64,000 nucleotides of DNA from an uncultured Bacteroidales bacterium (lineage in GTDB: Bacteria > Bacteroidota > Bacteroidia > Bacteroidales > FEN-979), in the NCBI GenBank assembly GCA_903837605.1, contig CAILVF010000014.1, positions 1 through 64,000 of the forward strand, read 5' to 3'. Shown in pieces: positions 62,916 to 64,000 of this stretch; position 1 is the first letter of the stretch; each line of letters begins with the position of its first letter. The position numbers and the translations under genes were made by a program. The notes beneath the pieces were generated by a model, which was not told the origin of the DNA, made no database searches, and worked only from the letters and a program-made list of their open reading frames with translations.

Positions 62916-62931
62916 CGGTACAATTATTGCA
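62916..62931 (+). promoter_or_regulatory. Sigma-54 promoter of the second operon
   Basis: CGGTACAATTATTGCA has GG at 62917-62918 and GC at 62929-62930 (GG-N10-GC) and the TTGC -12 box. It departs from the -24 consensus at one base (GGTAC for GGCAC). The sequence just upstream, ATTTAC(T)TGTAATTATA, also matches the sequence before the promoter at 51674. Confidence 0.85.
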
Positions 62932-62980
62932 GCTAAATACAATATAATAACAAGCCTTTCACTACTAAAACCAGAATATC

Positions 62981-63865
62981 ATGATCTCTGTCAATCTTGT
63001 ATTGTTCATACTTGTTTGTTTCTCCATTTTACTCATAATAGGGGCAGGTTATCTTATTTTTACACAGGGCAGGAAAAATGCCGACAAATCAGATGTCAGG
63101 ATGCTTACCGACATCCTTAGCCAGATTCACGACAGGAATATGGAGGAGAATGATTTGTTGAAATCGAACCTTAACATCCATACCGGGCAGAACAATCATG
63201 TTTTCAATGAAAGGAAGAATGCTATCCTGGCCTATTTCTCCAGCCTGAACACCTGGATGTGGGACGGGCTGAATATCTCCGTTCAGGACTATAATCATGT
63301 CAATTTCGAGGAACTCTCAAAAAGAGTTACAAACATAAAGGAGTATTACAACCAGGCCAATATCAGCTTTGCTGTCATGCAGCTGACCATAGATTCGGAA
63401 CAGCTGGTGAAACTTGGGTACGAAGCCATGATGGACACGCTCAAGCTCCATCATTTCGTGGAAAACACCATGAAGAACTACAAGAAAACACTTTCATGGG
63501 AAAAGACCCTGCTGGATAAGATCACTTCCAAAGATTATGACTTCTTCAAACTATCCCCCGACATGAAAAGCTTTTACGAACGCCAGGCCAGGGAGAATGA
63601 AGAAGAAAAAAGGAAGGTTCTGGAAGGTTATAATGACCGGCACTGGGAATTATTCAAGCAGGCCATTGCCGACAGGAACCTGTTCAGGGATGTGGCAAAA
63701 GAAGAACTGGCAGAGCTTGAAAATGAAGTTTACAATAAGCACATTGAAAAAACCGACGATATAACCAACATCCTCAGCGGGGGGATATCCAAGGCCAAAA
63801 GCATTAAAGATCTTTCGGCCCGGCATGAATACGCCTATAACAGGGACACCGAAAATAAATTTTGA
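62981..63865 (+). CDS. Unknown membrane-anchored helical protein
   Basis: I do not recognise a family. The 294-residue protein has one N-terminal membrane helix (about 5-27) followed by a charged, Lys/Glu/Asn-rich, almost wholly helical domain with several coiled-coil-like stretches (about 30-60, 150-185 and 195-265). The N-in or N-out orientation cannot be told. It is the first gene behind the second sigma-54 promoter and so co-regulated with the RiPP operon. It might be an adaptor or an immunity-type protein, or a spacer for an export complex; none of these is supported by motif. Confidence 0.8.
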   Translation: MISVNLVLFILVCFSILLIIGAGYLIFTQGRKNADKSDVRMLTDILSQIHDRNMEENDLLKSNLNIHTGQNNHVFNERKNAILAYFSSLNTWMWDGLNISVQDYNHVNFEELSKRVTNIKEYYNQANISFAVMQLTIDSEQLVKLGYEAMMDTLKLHHFVENTMKNYKKTLSWEKTLLDKITSKDYDFFKLSPDMKSFYERQARENEEEKRKVLEGYNDRHWELFKQAIADRNLFRDVAKEELAELENEVYNKHIEKTDDITNILSGGISKAKSIKDLSARHEYAYNRDTENKF

Positions 63866-63895
63866 TTTTTTCCCTTTTTCCATTACTTTTACCTG

Positions 63896-64000
63896 ATGAT
63901 GACAGCAAAATCAACATTAGGGATGGTTGTATTTTTATGTACGATCACCTGCAGCACCTTTGCGCAGAATCCGAAGAATAATCCGCCGGTCCATAATATA
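63896..64000 (+). CDS. Partial exported protein at the window edge
   Basis: Only 35 codons are visible: a signal peptide (TLGMVVFLCTITCSTFAQ, cleavage near residue 25) followed by an Asn/Pro-rich start (NPKNNPPVHN). The start may be ATG 63896 or the adjacent ATG 63899. It lies 30 bp behind the unknown protein and so probably belongs to the second sigma-54 operon. An outer-membrane efflux (TolC-like) protein would fit the peptide exporter and the signal peptide, but this is inference from context only. Confidence 0.7.
   Translation, partial: MMTAKSTLGMVVFLCTITCSTFAQNPKNNPPVHNI

Overview
The window comes from a member of the Bacteroidota, most likely an environmental, facultatively respiring Bacteroidales-type bacterium. 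The signs are a fused SecDF, a PorE-like type IX secretion (T9SS) protein, a large exported protein with a T9SS C-terminal sorting domain, a cbb3 oxidase with fused CcoN-CcoO, an S16 protein with a long C-terminal tail, many promoters of the TTG-N17-21-TAnnTTTG type used by the Bacteroidota housekeeping sigma factor, and a RiPP system of the GG-Bacteroidales type. No rRNA, tRNA, IS element or CRISPR array was recognised.

Layout. 0-7 kb: a helical hypothetical protein, a small secreted protein, secDF and a PorE-like OmpA protein. 7-13.8 kb: housekeeping genes purM, prfA, pyrF, ilvE and htpG. The four spacers between them each carry a different short tandem repeat array (7- or 8-bp units). 13.9-15.8 kb: LemA and two TPM-domain proteins. 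15.9-24.7 kb, minus strand: a complete cbb3 oxidase locus (ccoI, ccoS, ccoNO, ccoQ, ccoP, ccoG, ccoH, a SafE-like membrane protein and a cytochrome c lipoprotein). 24.8-28.4 kb: the T9SS cargo protein. 28.4-35 kb: rsmE, a DUF4159 protein and a five-gene heterodisulfide-reductase-like operon. Its HdrA-like gene contains 15 heptamer repeats read in frame. 35-42.5 kb, minus strand: valS, a DUF58 protein, trxA and dnaE. 42.6-51.5 kb, plus strand: a DUF2231 membrane protein, an exported rubrerythrin, rpsP-rimM-trmN6, a C26 peptidase lipoprotein, marC, a MORN-repeat lipoprotein, gdhA and a BatA-like VWA protein.

51.5-64 kb is the most remarkable part: a self-contained peptide natural product system under sigma-54 control. 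A 69-residue precursor with a double-glycine leader and two Cys-X-Cys pairs is followed by a SPASM radical SAM maturase, a pseudo-radical-SAM partner, an FtsX/MacB-type permease, a C39 peptidase ABC exporter and a LolD/MacB-type ATPase. Convergent to this lies a two-component pair (histidine kinase and NtrC-type activator). Divergent from the activator is a second operon, with an unknown membrane-anchored protein and the start of another exported protein at the window edge. Both the precursor operon and the second operon have a sigma-54 promoter (GG-N10-GC) preceded by three copies of a 19-bp near-palindrome (GTGTAAAATATTTTGACAC type). The copies are spaced exactly 21 bp apart and sit at identical distances (105, 84 and 63 bp) from the -24 GG. 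A fourth copy abuts the activator's own start codon. The two promoters, the activator and the peptide pathway therefore appear to form one closed regulon.
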